In this document: positions 1-10,300 of the stretch, in pieces
Layout: every line of letters starts with the position of its first letter
Numbering within the stretch: position 1 is the first letter of the stretch
NCBI RefSeq assembly: GCF_017591425.1
Contig: NW_024465746.1
Span: 1,736,001-1,800,000, forward strand
Length of the DNA: 64,000 nt
Reading direction: 5' to 3'
Source of the DNA: Ochotona curzoniae
Taxonomy: Eukaryota > Chordata > Mammalia > Lagomorpha > Ochotonidae
Translations under genes and position numbers: made by a program
Notes under the pieces: generated by a model
Database searches by the model: none
Seen by the model: the letters and a program-made list of their open reading frames with translations, nothing else
What the model was told of the DNA's origin: nothing

Positions 1-394
1 GGACCTTTTAAGACATTCATTCACACCCCGGGAGACACAGAAAACGATAGCACATTGGGGCTCAGGGCTGACATCTGTGCAAATACTCCACAACCAAAAA
101 CAAAACAAAACAAAAACCAACTCTGAAACCTGAAGCAGCTTGGGTCCAGGCTTTCCTACAAGAGTTGTTCAACCTGTATTGGACAGCGGCGATGCTTCCA
201 CACTCCTGTGGCCCCGGGGTAACCCCAGCACTCGGGTTGGCTCCTAAGAACTCCCACTGAACACTTCAGTCTAGCACCGTGAAACTCATGCCTACCCCAT
301 AGCAAGCATGTGCTGCACTGCCAAGCAGGGGTGGGTGTCTGGCAAGCAGCTATGGTTCTGCCTAGGATACTGTAACCACATCAAGGTCAAGGTG

Positions 395-672
395 CCTTAG
401 TTCACAGCTCTGCTTCCAGCCCCAGCCTCCTGTTAACACTTACCCAGCAAAGCAGCAGGGGATGGCTCAAGGACTCCAGTCTCTGCCACCTACATGGGAG
501 ACCCAGGCTGAGTTTCTGCTACCTCGCTTTGGGCTGACACAGTCCTGACCATTGCAGCTATCTGGGGAATGGCACACTAAATGAAAAATATCATCTCTCT
601 CTCTCTCTACTTCTATTTCTCTCTCTCACCCACCCCTTGTTCTTGTCCTCTTCACCATTTCAAATAAATGTT
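395..672 (+). mobile_element. C-SINE, class O, 5' end unclear
   Basis: Diverged body (CAAAGCAGCAGGGGATGGC, then ACATGGGAGACCCAGGCTGAG), CT-rich stretch at 595-625 and a final TTTCAAATAAATG identify an old copy. The head cannot be placed exactly. The first ~390 bases of the window hold nothing else I recognise except a short A/C-rich run near 96-118. Confidence 0.6.
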
Positions 673-846
673 GTCAATAAAGAAGTAGAATGTATGAAAA
701 ACCAAACTTTCAAAAAATGAAAAGGAGCAAAAATAAACTATGATTAGAATTCGAGACCATGGCTTACTTATTATTATTATTATTAAAGGTTATATGTGCA
801 AGAGGTATGAGGATGGGCTTCTGTGGGCTTGATAAGACTGTTTCCC

Positions 847-1191
847 AGCCCTGGCAGCGTGGCATAGCGGCTAAAGACCTCGCCTTGAATGCACCAGGAT
901 CCCATATGGGTGCCGCTTCTAATCCCGGCACCCCGCTCCCCATCCAGCTCCCTGTTGTGGCCTGGGAAAGTAGTTGAGGACGGCCCAAAGCCTTGGGACC
1001 CTGCACCCATGTAGGAGACCTGGAAGAAATTCCTGAAAGAAATTCCTGGTTTCAGATCAGCACAGCAACGGCCATTGCAGTCACTTGGGGAGTGAATCAT
1101 TGGATGGAAGATCTTCCTCTCTGTCTCTCCTCCTCCCCGTGTATCTGACTTTGCAATAAAAATAAAATAAATCTTTAAAAAAAAAAAAAAG
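847..1191 (+). mobile_element. C-SINE, class Y2, nearly full length
   Basis: The copy runs from a GGCAGCGTGGCATAGCGG head through CCTTGAATGCACCAGGATCC to AAAATAAATCTTT and a 14-base A-tail. Its first ~160 bases make short open frames on both strands that are not genes. No target duplication is clear. Confidence 0.9.
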
Positions 1192-1867
1192 GCTATCTCC
1201 CGATCTGGGTGTCTACCGGAGTCTATTCCTTTGTCCACTTTTTGGATAAGTTTATTCACTTGTCCACTTTTTTGAACAAATTATACTTCATCTGAAAGAC
1301 TTAAAAGACTACATTGCGAATACAATCAGATGAATGAAAGTAACAAAGGTTCACAGTGTCCATAATTAAAAGCGCGCCGTTAGCAATCTCCTACAGTCCT
1401 GGCAGCAAAGTAAAGGCAATGCCTCCATTCAGTCCTCACAGACAGAACCAAATTAAACCACCTTAAGCTCTGGGAAGCAGCAGCTGGCAGAAGCAGCTTT
1501 CCAACGTTGCCAGTAGGGTTCCCTGGTGCAGGGGTAGCTATGCCTCCTGGTAGCATTTTATAGGGAGGTAACTTAGCCTGGAGATGCTGTAATCCGCACG
1601 GTCAGCAGGTGATACCCATGCCACCTGCCCTGAAGGGACAGCTATATGGTGCCAGACCACACGAGCAGAGTGTCGGCAGCAGTGCTACAGCAGACACGGG
1701 AACTGGTCAAGATAGCTGGCCGTCGTGTGATCCCACCCCACAGAGTGACACCCCCAGAACCCCACAAGGGTGCTCAAAAAGGATCCTATCAATGAGAGAT
1801 GGAAAGAAAGAGCTAACGGCTGTTTCCAGTTCCTGCAACTAGGAGTGCCTGAACACGGAGTTGTTCT
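1192..1867. other. Unique intronic sequence
   Basis: No repeat family, splice site pair or coding signature was recognised in this stretch. Confidence 0.4.
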
Positions 1868-2045
1868 CCACGCACCTACTACCGCGGGATGCCAGGCACC
1901 TGCTACCATGGGATGCCAGGCACCTGCTACCGTGGGATGTCAGGCACCTACTACCGTGGGATGCCAGGCACCTGCTACCGTGGGATGTCAGGCACCTACT
2001 ACCGTGGGATGCCAGGCACCTGCTACCGTGGGATGCCAGGCAGAG
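1868..2045. repeat. 24-bp minisatellite, about 7 units
   Basis: The unit is close to GATGCCAGGCACCTGCTACC plus GTGG and repeats from about 1868 to 2045. Two unit types alternate: GATGCCAGGCACCTGCTACC and GATGTCAGGCACCTACTACC, giving a 48-bp higher-order period in the middle of the array. Because 24 is a multiple of three, the plus strand reads as octapeptide repeats (CQAPATVG in one frame, DARHLLPW in another). This explains the overlapping open frames; there is no evidence of coding. Confidence 0.92.
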
Positions 2046-2643
2046 GTTAGTGCCCTAACCTGCACTGCCCAGGTTGCTGAAGGACTAGATGACATCACCT
2101 GCGGGCAGCTTACTTAGAAACTGCAAAGTGCTGTCATAAACATTAGACCTAGCACTTAAGATGCCCACACCCCAGTCCTGCATCCTGTCTGCAGATCCCT
2201 GATAACTGGGACTGTGGATGGCAGTGGAAAAGCTCAAGAAATCAGATTTATATTGCCCAGATGGAAGACCAGAATGGAGTGCCCTGCTCCCAGCTTCAGC
2301 CCAGCTCAGAACATTGAGGGCATTTGTGGATTAAATCAGCCAATGGGAGCTCTGCTGTGGCTGTCTCTCTGCCACTGGATTGCTACTTCTGCTGTGAGCA
2401 TTATTATAAATGCTCTGAGGCTGTCCTACTGTCCTCAGCAGCAGACCATTCCTGGAAATTGGCTTCACTTCTTTCATGTCACGCAGTCATCACTTGCACA
2501 AACTTCACCGGGACCGTGATGTACTTCAAACCTGGAACAATCGAATCAAATTGTTTTTTAAAAAATGACTTCTTATTTTTATAAATGTCACTACTTCATA
2601 CCAATAGTACTCTTGCTACTACAAATGGATAAATAACAATTAT
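2046..2643. other. Unique intronic sequence
   Basis: The only repeat-like parts are AT-rich runs near 2555-2585. Short open frames here have no recognisable domain. Confidence 0.4.
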
Positions 2644-2970
2644 GGGCCCAGCACAGTAGCCTAACAGCTAAAGTCCTCGCCTTGCACGTACTGGGATCCC
2701 ATATGGTCACTGGTTCATGTCCCGGCTGCTCCACTTCCCATCCAGCTCCCTGCCTGTGGCCTGGGAAAACAGTCGAGGACGGCCCAAAGTCTTGGGACCC
2801 TGCACCCATGTGGGAGACCTGGAGGAAGTTCTTGGCTCCTGGCTTCGGACTGGCTCAGCTAGGGTCACTGTGGTCACTTACGGAGTGAACCAGCGGATGC
2901 AACATCTTTCTGTCTCTCCTCTCTCTAAATCTGACTTTGCAATTAAAACAAATAACTCTTGTTTAAAAAT
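2644..2970 (+). mobile_element. C-SINE, class M
   Basis: The head is GGGCCCAGCACAGTAGCC, followed by CCTTGCACGTACTGGGATCC and GTCCCGGCTGCTCC, ending in CTGACTTTGCAATTAAAAC. The A-tail is decayed and no clean target duplication is left. Confidence 0.88.
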
Positions 2971-3449
2971 TACAACAGCTCAAGCTCACGGCCCAACAGT
3001 TCTATGTATTGAGTTGTTAGAATCATGGAAAGCTAGCGCGAATCTTCACAGCCTTAGCAGCGAGTCCAGGGGACGTTACTAAATCCCCCAGTTTCAGTTT
3101 CCCAGTTACTAAGACACACGTAATAACAGAACCAGCCCTTACAAACACACTAATGCCATCAGGTATGCAAAGCACTTACTCAGTGGGGTGTTCTTGGCCG
3201 TAAATTTTGGCTATTTGTGTCATCACGAGGCGGAACCTGAATCTCCCCTTTGCTTCAAGGCTGGTTTTAGTGATCAACTTGTCAATAAAAATGAGTGGGA
3301 TAGACACAAGACATTTTGGGATCTGTGAAGCTGGGTTTCAAGAAGCCTTTAAGCTGAAGCTACCACCAACCCCCCAAAGGCTCACAGACTGGTGGTTAAA
3401 GGAACAGTCAACCACCCATTAACAAGCTAGTTTGACTACCCACAGATCC

Positions 3450-4110
3450 TGTATTAGTCAACATTTTCTTGCTGCAACTAAAAACCGTGGAAAAGCCACT
3501 TGGGCAGTTTCCTTTCACTCCCAGTTATAGAGATCTGTGGCCCCAGTGGTATGAGGTCTGACTCGGGACACAGGCAGAGGGAACAACATGAAGGCAGTCA
3601 GGAAACTGAGGACAGGAGCTCACACATTCTCTTATTATGAGGGCACCACGACTGAATCTAGATAACTCTACTTTTTTTTATTTTAAGATTTATTTTCATT
3701 GGAAAGGCAAATCTACAGAGGGAAGGAGAGACAAGGAGAAAAATCCGGCATCCTCTGGTTCACTCCCTAAGTGACCACAATGGCCAGAGCTGAACTGATT
3801 CGAAGCCAGGAGCCAGGAGCCTCTTGGGTCTCCCACACGAGCACAGGGTCCCAAGGCCTTGGGCCGTCCCTGACTGCTTTCCCAGGCCACAGGCAGGGAG
3901 CTGGATGGGAAGTGGAGCAGCCGGGACACACACTGGCATTTAGGGGCTCTCTACTCTAACCACTCAGTCCACCCAGTCACTCTCCAAAGCTCTATCTTCA
4001 GACATCTAGTTTGTCTGATCAAGCCCCAGCCTAGCTCTATCAGCATAATACTCTGTTTTCAAAACAGCAGTCTCCGGGGGAACACCCAAGCTATTCAAAC
4101 CATAACAGAT
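3450..4110 (-). mobile_element. MaLR-type LTR (THE1/MST-like), split by a SINE
   Basis: In plus-strand reading the 3' LTR end appears first (TGTATTAGTCAACATTTTCT) and the 5' end last (GGGAACACCCAAGC then CAAACCATAACAG). These match the ends of a THE1/MST/MLT-type ERVL-MaLR LTR in minus orientation, as I recall the consensus. A C-SINE interrupts it at 3671-3985. The exact subfamily needs a repeat library. Confidence 0.65.
3671..3985 (-). mobile_element. C-SINE, class M, nested in a MaLR LTR
   Basis: The plus strand shows a T-rich tail, AAGATTTATTTTCATTGGAAA, then the body complement up to AGCCGGGACACACACTGGC. The head end is degraded. Lying between the two halves of the MaLR element, it must be younger than that LTR. 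Confidence 0.85.
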
Positions 4111-4140
4111 TCCCTCCCATGGGGAAGCCCAAGCCGACAG

Positions 4141-4217
4141 GTTGGGCTGGGTGGGTCAGATGGGTCCACCTGGAGAAAGACATCGGTGTAGGCCCCATCT
4201 GACCCACCCAGTCCAAC
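4141..4217. repeat. Inverted repeat / hairpin, 27-bp arms
   Basis: The left arm at 4141-4167 and right arm at 4191-4217 are complementary at 25 of 27 positions by eye, with a 23-base loop. The core is CTGGGTGGGTCAGATGGG against CCCATCTGACCCACCCAG. It lies in unique sequence just past the MaLR element, inside RAB31 intron 1. The size resembles a pre-miRNA stem-loop, but no known miRNA was recognised. Confidence 0.85.
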
Positions 4218-4981
4218 CCAGGCATCGGAGACTTCCAGCCACGGGGAACTGCCCGGCTGAGCTCACTCAGCCCACACAACTGTGAGCAGGACTCATACAT
4301 GGCGATGCCTGAGCCTCCAGGCTTTGGGTGGTGCATTCCACGGCAATGGGCAACTGAAGCGCAGGGCACGCATGGTTGCTGGTCCGTCGCGGCACACTTC
4401 TGCCTGCTAGCATCAAGGGGAGAGCCCCTTCCAGGAACGACAGCCACTAATGACATCCTTCCTAATCACAGGCACCCTGAAGTGCTTCCTGCAATGGGAA
4501 AGAAAGGAGCAACTTGGCTTCAATTCCAGGGCTCCGTGCCAACCCTAGTCAACTGCTATTGATGTCACCGAGACTCATGATGAGAACAATTACGAATTAT
4601 TATAGTCTTGTACACTTAGAATAATTATTGTTATTCTCTCACCCATGCGCTTCTTTAAATAAGGACCGATGGAGAACACACAAGTGGAGTATAACTCACT
4701 GTGTTCAGGATGTGCAAAGCTGACTCGCTGGGACTTACCAGCTTCTGTCCAGGAATACAGATGGAACACATTGCCATGCAGCCAGCACAAGAGGCAGCAA
4801 CACACCGAAGTCAGTACGTTGCATAAATTCTCAGCCCACCAATGTTTTTAAATAATTATATTTGCTTGTACTATATGCCAGGAACTCTTCGTAAGAGTGC
4901 TGCAACATGAAGGCCTAGAAACGACACAACTCATCTCTTAAATAAACATTTTGTGTTTTCTAGAAAAAAAAAAAAAAAAAC
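4218..4981. other. Unique intronic sequence
   Basis: No repeat or exon was recognised. It ends in an A-run at 4963-4980 that borders the next SINE. Confidence 0.4.
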
Positions 4982-4990
4982 GTATTGGCC

Positions 4991-5327
4991 AGGCCCGGTA
5001 TGATAGTGTAGCGGTTAAGGTCCTCACCTTGAACGCGCTGGGATCCTACATGGGTGCCGGTTCTAGTCCCAGCAGCTCCACTTCCCATCCAGCTCCCTGC
5101 TTGTGGCCTGGGAAAGCAGTTGAGGACGGCCCAAGGCTTTGGGACTCTGTACCTGTGTGGGAGACCCGGAAGAGGCTCCTGGCTCCTGGTTTCAGATCGG
5201 CACAGCACTGGCTATTGTGGTCACTTGGGGAGTGAATCATCAGATGGAAGATCTTCCTCTCTGTTTCTCCTCCTCTCTGTATATCTGCCTTTCCAATAAA
5301 AATAAATAAATCTTAAAAAAAAAAAAA
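4991..5327 (+). mobile_element. C-SINE, class Y2, full length with target duplication
   Basis: It begins AGGCCCGGTATGATAGTG and ends in AATAAATAAATCTT plus an A-tail. Direct repeats GTATTGGCC flank it at 4982-4990 and 5328-5336; both sit against A-runs, so the true duplication may be a few bases longer. It probably landed in an existing A-rich tract. Confidence 0.93.
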
Positions 5328-5384
5328 GTATTGGCCACAGTTATTAGTTGGAAAGATCTGTAAGTGACTGGGTCATGGCTCACA

Positions 5385-5688
5385 CAATGAGGGCTAGTGC
5401 TATGGCACAGTGAGTTAAGCTGCTGCCTTCAGTGCTGGCTTCCCATACAGGTACTGGTTTAAGTCCCGGATGTTTTGCTTCCCACTCAGCTCCATGCTAC
5501 TGTCCCTGAGAGAGCAGCAGAGAATAGCCCAAGGTTCCTGCAATCACATCAGAGAACAGGAAGAACCTTCTATCTCCTGGCTTAGGCCTGGCCCAGCCCC
5601 AGCCATTAAAGCCACTCAGGTAATGAAACATAAAATGGAAACATGTTCTCTCTCTCTCAACTCTTCGAAGTAAATTTAAATTTTTCAA
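5385..5688 (+). mobile_element. C-SINE, class O
   Basis: Markers are GTGCTATGGCACAGTGAGTTAAGCTG, GTCCCGGATGTTTTGCTTCC, AGAGCAGCAGAGAATAGCCC and a CTCTCTCT stretch. Its 3' end abuts the T-rich tail of the next, opposite copy, making a tail-to-tail inverted pair with almost no spacer. Confidence 0.82.
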
Positions 5689-6035
5689 TTTTTTAAAAGA
5701 TTTTATTTATTTTTATTGGAAAGGCAGAGCTACAGAAAAAAAAAGGAGAGACAGAGAGAAAGCTCCCCCACCTGCTGGTTCACTCCCCCGTGGCCGCAAT
5801 GGCCAGAGTCAAGCTGATGCAAAGCTAGGAGCCAGGAGCTTCTTCTGCGTCTCCTACGCAGCTGCAGGGTCCCAAGGCATTGGGGCGTCCTTGACTACTT
5901 TCCCAGGCCACAAACAAGCAGGGAGCTGGATGGGAAATGGGGAAATGGGGTAGCTGGGCATAAACTGGCACCCATAGGGGATCCTGGTGCATGCAAGGTG
6001 AGGACTTTAGTCACTAGGCTACCATACCAAACTCT
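5689..6035 (-). mobile_element. C-SINE, class M, tail-to-tail with the preceding copy
   Basis: AAAAGATTTTATTTATTTTTATTGG opens the copy and TTTAGTCACTAGGCTACC closes it near 6030. A short GGGAAATGG duplication occurs at 5930-5948. Confidence 0.9.
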
Positions 6036-6061
6036 AAATCTTTTTTTTTTTAATGCTTTTA

Positions 6062-6345
6062 TGGGGGCAGGAGTTTTGCACAATGGTTAAGACTCTACAT
6101 GGAACACCCACATCTCATACCAGGAGTTCCTGCTAATTTGTACACTGGAAAGCAGCAGGCGACAGTCCAGGATTTTGATCCCTGCCACCCGGATGGGAGA
6201 TCCAGATTGAGTTGTGGGCTCCTGGCTTTCAGCCTGATTAGCCCCTGGTTACTACAGGCTTTCGGGAAATGCATCAGCAGACACAAGATCTCTTTCGCTC
6301 TTTGCATCTCTGGCCATCTATTCGCCTTTCAAATAAATTTCAAGC
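6062..6345 (+). mobile_element. C-SINE, class O
   Basis: The sequence AGTTTTGCACAATGGTTAAG, AAAGCAGCAGGCGACAGTCC and CGCCTTTCAAATAAATTTC follows the C-SINE order but is strongly diverged, and part of the body is missing. Confidence 0.7.
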
Positions 6346-6699
6346 ATATGTTTTAAAAGTGCTCTCAGGAACCTTATTTGAAGTTTCAACAGAATCTCAT
6401 AGAGCCATAGGAATATCTAGGGATATCAAAGCTCTCCATTGTCAGTTTTGTCACAATAGAACAGTAGAACTGTAAAGCTGGGGTCTACGCTGCAGGTGGC
6501 ACCTCAGGAGACACCAGGCTGAGCCCAGGACTTGCTCCGGAACACGGCTCCATCTTCCAGCTGGCAGAGCTTCGAGCGGCTCTTCCCCATGCAGGCAGCC
6601 ATCTTCAGTGCTAGGAGTCTGGTTCCAGGAGTCCCAGTTGCACCTTGCAAGTCCTTGCAAGCTTCTGCAGACTATTTCAGGGGTAAGCATGGTTCACCC
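6346..6699. other. Unique intronic sequence
   Basis: No repeat family or gene was recognised here. Confidence 0.4.
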
Positions 6700-6880
6700 A
6701 GCATGTGTCCGCAACAGGAGCTTCATCCGGGTCTTCCATGTGTGTGGCAGGGACCCCAACACTTGGGCCAACTTCTGCTGCTTTTCCCAGCTGTGTTAGC
6801 AGGGAGCCAGGACACAAACCGACACCTGCATGGGATGCTGGGGTTCCATACACCATACACCACACCACAGCATCAACCCC
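6700..6880 (-). mobile_element. C-SINE fragment, class O
   Basis: Body pieces in reverse order are visible: CATGTGTGTGGCAGGGACCC, ACTTGGGCCAACTTCTGCTG, GCAGGGAGCCAGGACACAAACC. The tail side is absent. Confidence 0.6.
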
Positions 6881-6971
6881 GACAAGTCTCGTTTTAAAAA
6901 ATAACAATTATCCTCATCATTCCCAAGGTAAGTGGTAACTGTTTGTGCAGATACACTAAAATACTAAGAGT

Positions 6972-7313
6972 GGGCCCAGCGGCGTGGCCTAGCGGCTAAA
7001 GTCCTCGCCTTGAACGCGCCAAGATCCCATATGGGCGCCGGTTCTAATCCCAGCGGCCCCACTTTCCATCCAGCTCCCTGCTTGTGGCCTGGGAAAGCAG
7101 TCGAGGACGGCCCAAAGCCTTGGGACCCTGCACCCACATGTGGGAGACCTGGAGGAAGTTCCTGGCTCCTGGCTTCGGATCGACATAGCATGGGCTGTTG
7201 CGCTCACTTGGGGAGTGAATCATCGAACGGAAGATCTTCCTCTGTCTCTCCGCCTCTCTGTATATCTGACTTTCCAATAAAAATAAATAAATCTTTTTTT
7301 TAAAAAAATAAAC
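6972..7313 (+). mobile_element. C-SINE, class Y2, full length with target duplication
   Basis: It starts GGGCCCAGCGGCGTGGCC and is well preserved to AATAAATAAATC plus tail. AAAATACTAAGAGT at 6958-6971 and AAAATATTAAGAGT at 7314-7327 are the 14-bp target duplication with one difference. Confidence 0.95.
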
Positions 7314-7327
7314 AAAATATTAAGAGT

Positions 7328-7602
7328 ACACGTAAGAATGCATTCATCAAACTGAAGGATCAAGACAACAACATTCACCCTGACATCAGCGCCCATGTCG
7401 GGCTGCTCTGCTGCCCGGGGTGCTGAGCTGGCATGGCTCTGGCACCTTGTGCCACACTGTCATAAACTGCACACACACAGCGTGTCACCTCTACCTTGAA
7501 GCTGGACTGCGCCCAATCCTTCTTGGCTATACCTGGTAACCTCCTGCAGCTCCCAGGCTCCCAGAGTTCCTGAATTCAGACCCTCCTGGGCACCCCCGGC
7601 AC
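7328..7602. other. Unique intronic sequence
   Basis: Nothing beyond a short CACACACA at 7471-7478 was recognised. Confidence 0.4.
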
Positions 7603-7615
7603 AAAAGTCAGGCTC

Positions 7616-7950
7616 GGGCCCGGCGCGGTGGCGCAAGTGGTTAAAGGTCCTCGCCTTGCACGCCCAGGATCCCATATGGGCGCCGGTTCTAATCCCGGCA
7701 GCCCCGCTTCCCTTCCAGCTCCCTGCCTGTGGCCTGGGAAAGCAGTTGAGGACGACCCAAGGCTTTGGGAACCTGCACCCACGTGGGAGACCCGGAAGAG
7801 GCTCCTGGCTTCGGATCGGCATAGTATCGGCCCGTTGCGCTCACTTGGGGAGTGAATCATCGGACGGAAGATCTTCCTCTCTGTCTCTCCTCTCTGTATA
7901 TCTGCCTTTCCAATGAAAAAAATAATAAAAATAAATCTTTAAAAAAAAAA
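7616..7950 (+). mobile_element. C-SINE, class Y1, young, with target duplication
   Basis: It starts GGGCCCGGCGCGGTGGCG and carries GCACGCCCAGGATCC. A perfect 13-bp direct repeat AAAAGTCAGGCTC flanks it at 7603-7615 and 7951-7963. The intact A-tail and duplication indicate a recent insertion. Confidence 0.96.
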
Positions 7951-7963
7951 AAAAGTCAGGCTC

Positions 7964-8373
7964 ATCATGTCACTGCTCTGACCCCCAGTGGATCCCAAGG
8001 GATCGGATCACCCTGGGTCTCACTCGCATGCCTGCCCCTCGGATAGGCTATTAGCCCTGCCCAAAGCCATCAGGCCATTCCTTGCTTTCTTCTTCTCCAG
8101 CTGCCATCCTCGGCTTTGCACACTGTCTGCCCCCTGTGGGAACATGCAAGCCACAGGCTCAGAAGCCGCAGGTCCCTGTTGCTATTCCTGGAACAGGGCC
8201 TGGTGTGTGGCAAGGTCTCCATGTGACGTGATGTCTACACCAGCTCAGACTGGCTCTCTCTTACTGGCCAGTTTCCACGGGCAGTGATGTCACAACACAG
8301 CACTCTGTTAGAAGACCCGGGATGTTCTTCCTGCAGAACACCAAAAACACATCTGCACACCGCAACCTGCCTT
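7964..8373. other. Unique intronic sequence
   Basis: No repeat or exon was recognised. Confidence 0.4.
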
Positions 8374-8384
8374 GAACCCATTCT

Positions 8385-8721
8385 TTTTTTTTTTTTTTTA
8401 AGATTATTTTTATTGCAAAGTCAGATATACAGAGAGGAGGAGAGACAGAGAGGAAGATCTTCCATCTGATGATTCACTCCCCAAGTGACCACAATAGCCA
8501 GTGCTGTGCCGATCTGAAACCAGGAGCCAGGAGCCTCTTCCGGGTCTCCCACACAGGTACAGAGTTCCATGGCTTTGGGCCGTCCTCAACTGCTTTCCCA
8601 GGCCACAAGCAGGGAGCTGGATCGGAAATGGAACGGCCGGGACTAGAATCGGTGCCAATATGGGATCCCGGTGTGTTCAAGGCGAGGACTTTAGCTTCTA
8701 GGCCACCGCGCCAGGCCTCTA
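8385..8721 (-). mobile_element. C-SINE, class Y2, with target duplication
   Basis: A T-run opens it and GGCCACCGCGCCAGGCC marks the head end. GAACCCATTCT at 8374-8384 and 8722-8732 is a perfect 11-bp target duplication. Confidence 0.95.
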
Positions 8722-8787
8722 GAACCCATTCTAAGGGTCGTAATGGTGAGTAAGCCCAAGTAACTCTTCCCTGAAGAGGTCACCAGG

Positions 8788-9108
8788 GGAGCCTGCGTCT
8801 AGAGCAAAGGCTGCTACCAGCAACATCAGCATCCCACGGGGTAACCAGTTTGAGTCCCGGCTGCTCCATTTCCAATCCTGCTTCCTGCTAATATGCCTGG
8901 GAAGGCAGCAGAATATGGCCCCAGTCCTTGGGCCCCTTCACCCATGTGAGAGACTCAGAAGCTCTTAGCTCCTCACTTTGGACTAGCGCAGCTCCAGACC
9001 TTGCAGCCATTGGGGGAGGGGAGCACAGCAGATGAAAGATTCTCTGTATCTCCGTCCCTTTCTCTGTAACTTCGCCTTTCAAACAAATACATCTTCAGAG
9101 GGTTAAAA
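8788..9108 (+). mobile_element. C-SINE, class O, with an intact target duplication
   Basis: The body is diverged (GTTTGAGTCCCGGCTGCTCC, GGAAGGCAGCAGAATATGGCC), yet AGAGGTCACCAGG is preserved at both sides (8775-8787 and 9109-9121). The borders are therefore exact despite the age. Confidence 0.88.
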
Positions 9109-9121
9109 AGAGGTCACCAGG

Positions 9122-9953
9122 CCCCCACCCAAAGCAGCCACCCTCCCTGAATGGAGCAGGGCCCTGGCCCAGCCCCTGCACAGTGAGACTACAACCCAGG
9201 GCATTCTGAGCCCTGCTGCCAACAGACCCCTCATTGCACCATTCAAGACAGAAACACCCAGATTTCAAGGCCCTTGGACCATAGGACCCAAACGGGCTTC
9301 CCTATGTATTATAGCGTACCTGTTATTTCCAGGAAAAGTCAAATGACCTTTACTTGTGAAACATCTCCAACCCAGTTGTACGAGTGTGCTAGGATTTCAT
9401 TTTATTACACAAAATGACTCGAGCTCACGAAACAAACAGAAAGAAGCGAAAACCAGAGTGAATTATGTGTGACCCTCTTGGCGCCTGAGTCTGTCCAGGA
9501 CATTCCTCCCTGTGTATGGATACACAGCGTGCAGAAAGCCACTATCATTCATCCCAAACAGAGCTCTCTTCTGCACCTCACGGGTTCCATCCCAGCTCCT
9601 CAACAGGCATCCATGGCCCAACCCTGGCCACTGCCCAGCCACCTGTCCCACCTGGGCACCATGGGACATCACAGACCCTTTTCCCACGTCTGCCCTTATA
9701 GACTAAGAATCCCACACTGCTGGACGGGACACCTCAAGGACATCATGCTTGTTTACAGGAAACTAAAAGTGCTGCCTGCGTGGCTCTGACTGTGATGATT
9801 GATTTGCCCTGTGCTGGCGGCTTGGTCCTTAGCATGGTAAAGTTAAGAGTGGGGCCATATAGGAGGTAACCAGGTCATTGTTGGTGCTGTCCTTACATAG
9901 GATTAAGATAGTTCTCAGAAGACCTTGGCTAGCTCTGTTGAGATGGCTAATTA
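9122..9953. other. Unique intronic sequence
   Basis: No repeat family was recognised. Overlapping open frames of 61-106 codons on both strands at 9463-9789 lack any domain or splice context. Confidence 0.4.
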
Positions 9954-9954
9954 A

Positions 9955-10300
9955 TTTTTTAAAAGATTTCTTTTATTTGTATTGGAAAGTCAGGTATACA
10001 GGGAGGAGGAGAGACAGAGAGCAAGATCCACTCACTGATTCACTCCCCAAGCAGTTGAAATGGCTGGAGCTGTGTCTATCTGAAGCCAGGAGCTTCTTCC
10101 GATCTCCCACACGAGCGCAGGGTCCAAAGGCTTTGGGCCGCCCTCGACTGTTTTTCCAAGCCACAAGCAGGGAGCTGGATTTGGAAGCTGGGCCACTGAG
10201 ATTAGAACTGGCTACCTGGGCCCAGTGTGATAGCGTAGTGGTTAAAATCCTCGCCTTTCACGCGCCGGGATCCCACATGGTCACCGGTTCTATTCCCTCT
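9955..10300 (-). mobile_element. C-SINE with its head part inverted
   Basis: 9955-10216 is a minus copy from the tail up to the GGTTCTAAT region (seen as GATTAGAACTGGC). Instead of its own head, the sequence continues at 10219-10300 with a plus-strand head, GGGCCCAGTGTGATAGCG to CACCGGTTCTATTCC. About 18 bases of the GTTCTAAT region occur in both parts. Either one copy suffered 5' inversion on insertion, or two fragments are joined. No target duplication was found. Confidence 0.8.

Noticed and set aside
1770..2117. Octapeptide repeat protein (CQAPATVG)
   Set aside because: Produced by a 24-bp minisatellite inside an intron; two frames give equally regular peptides.
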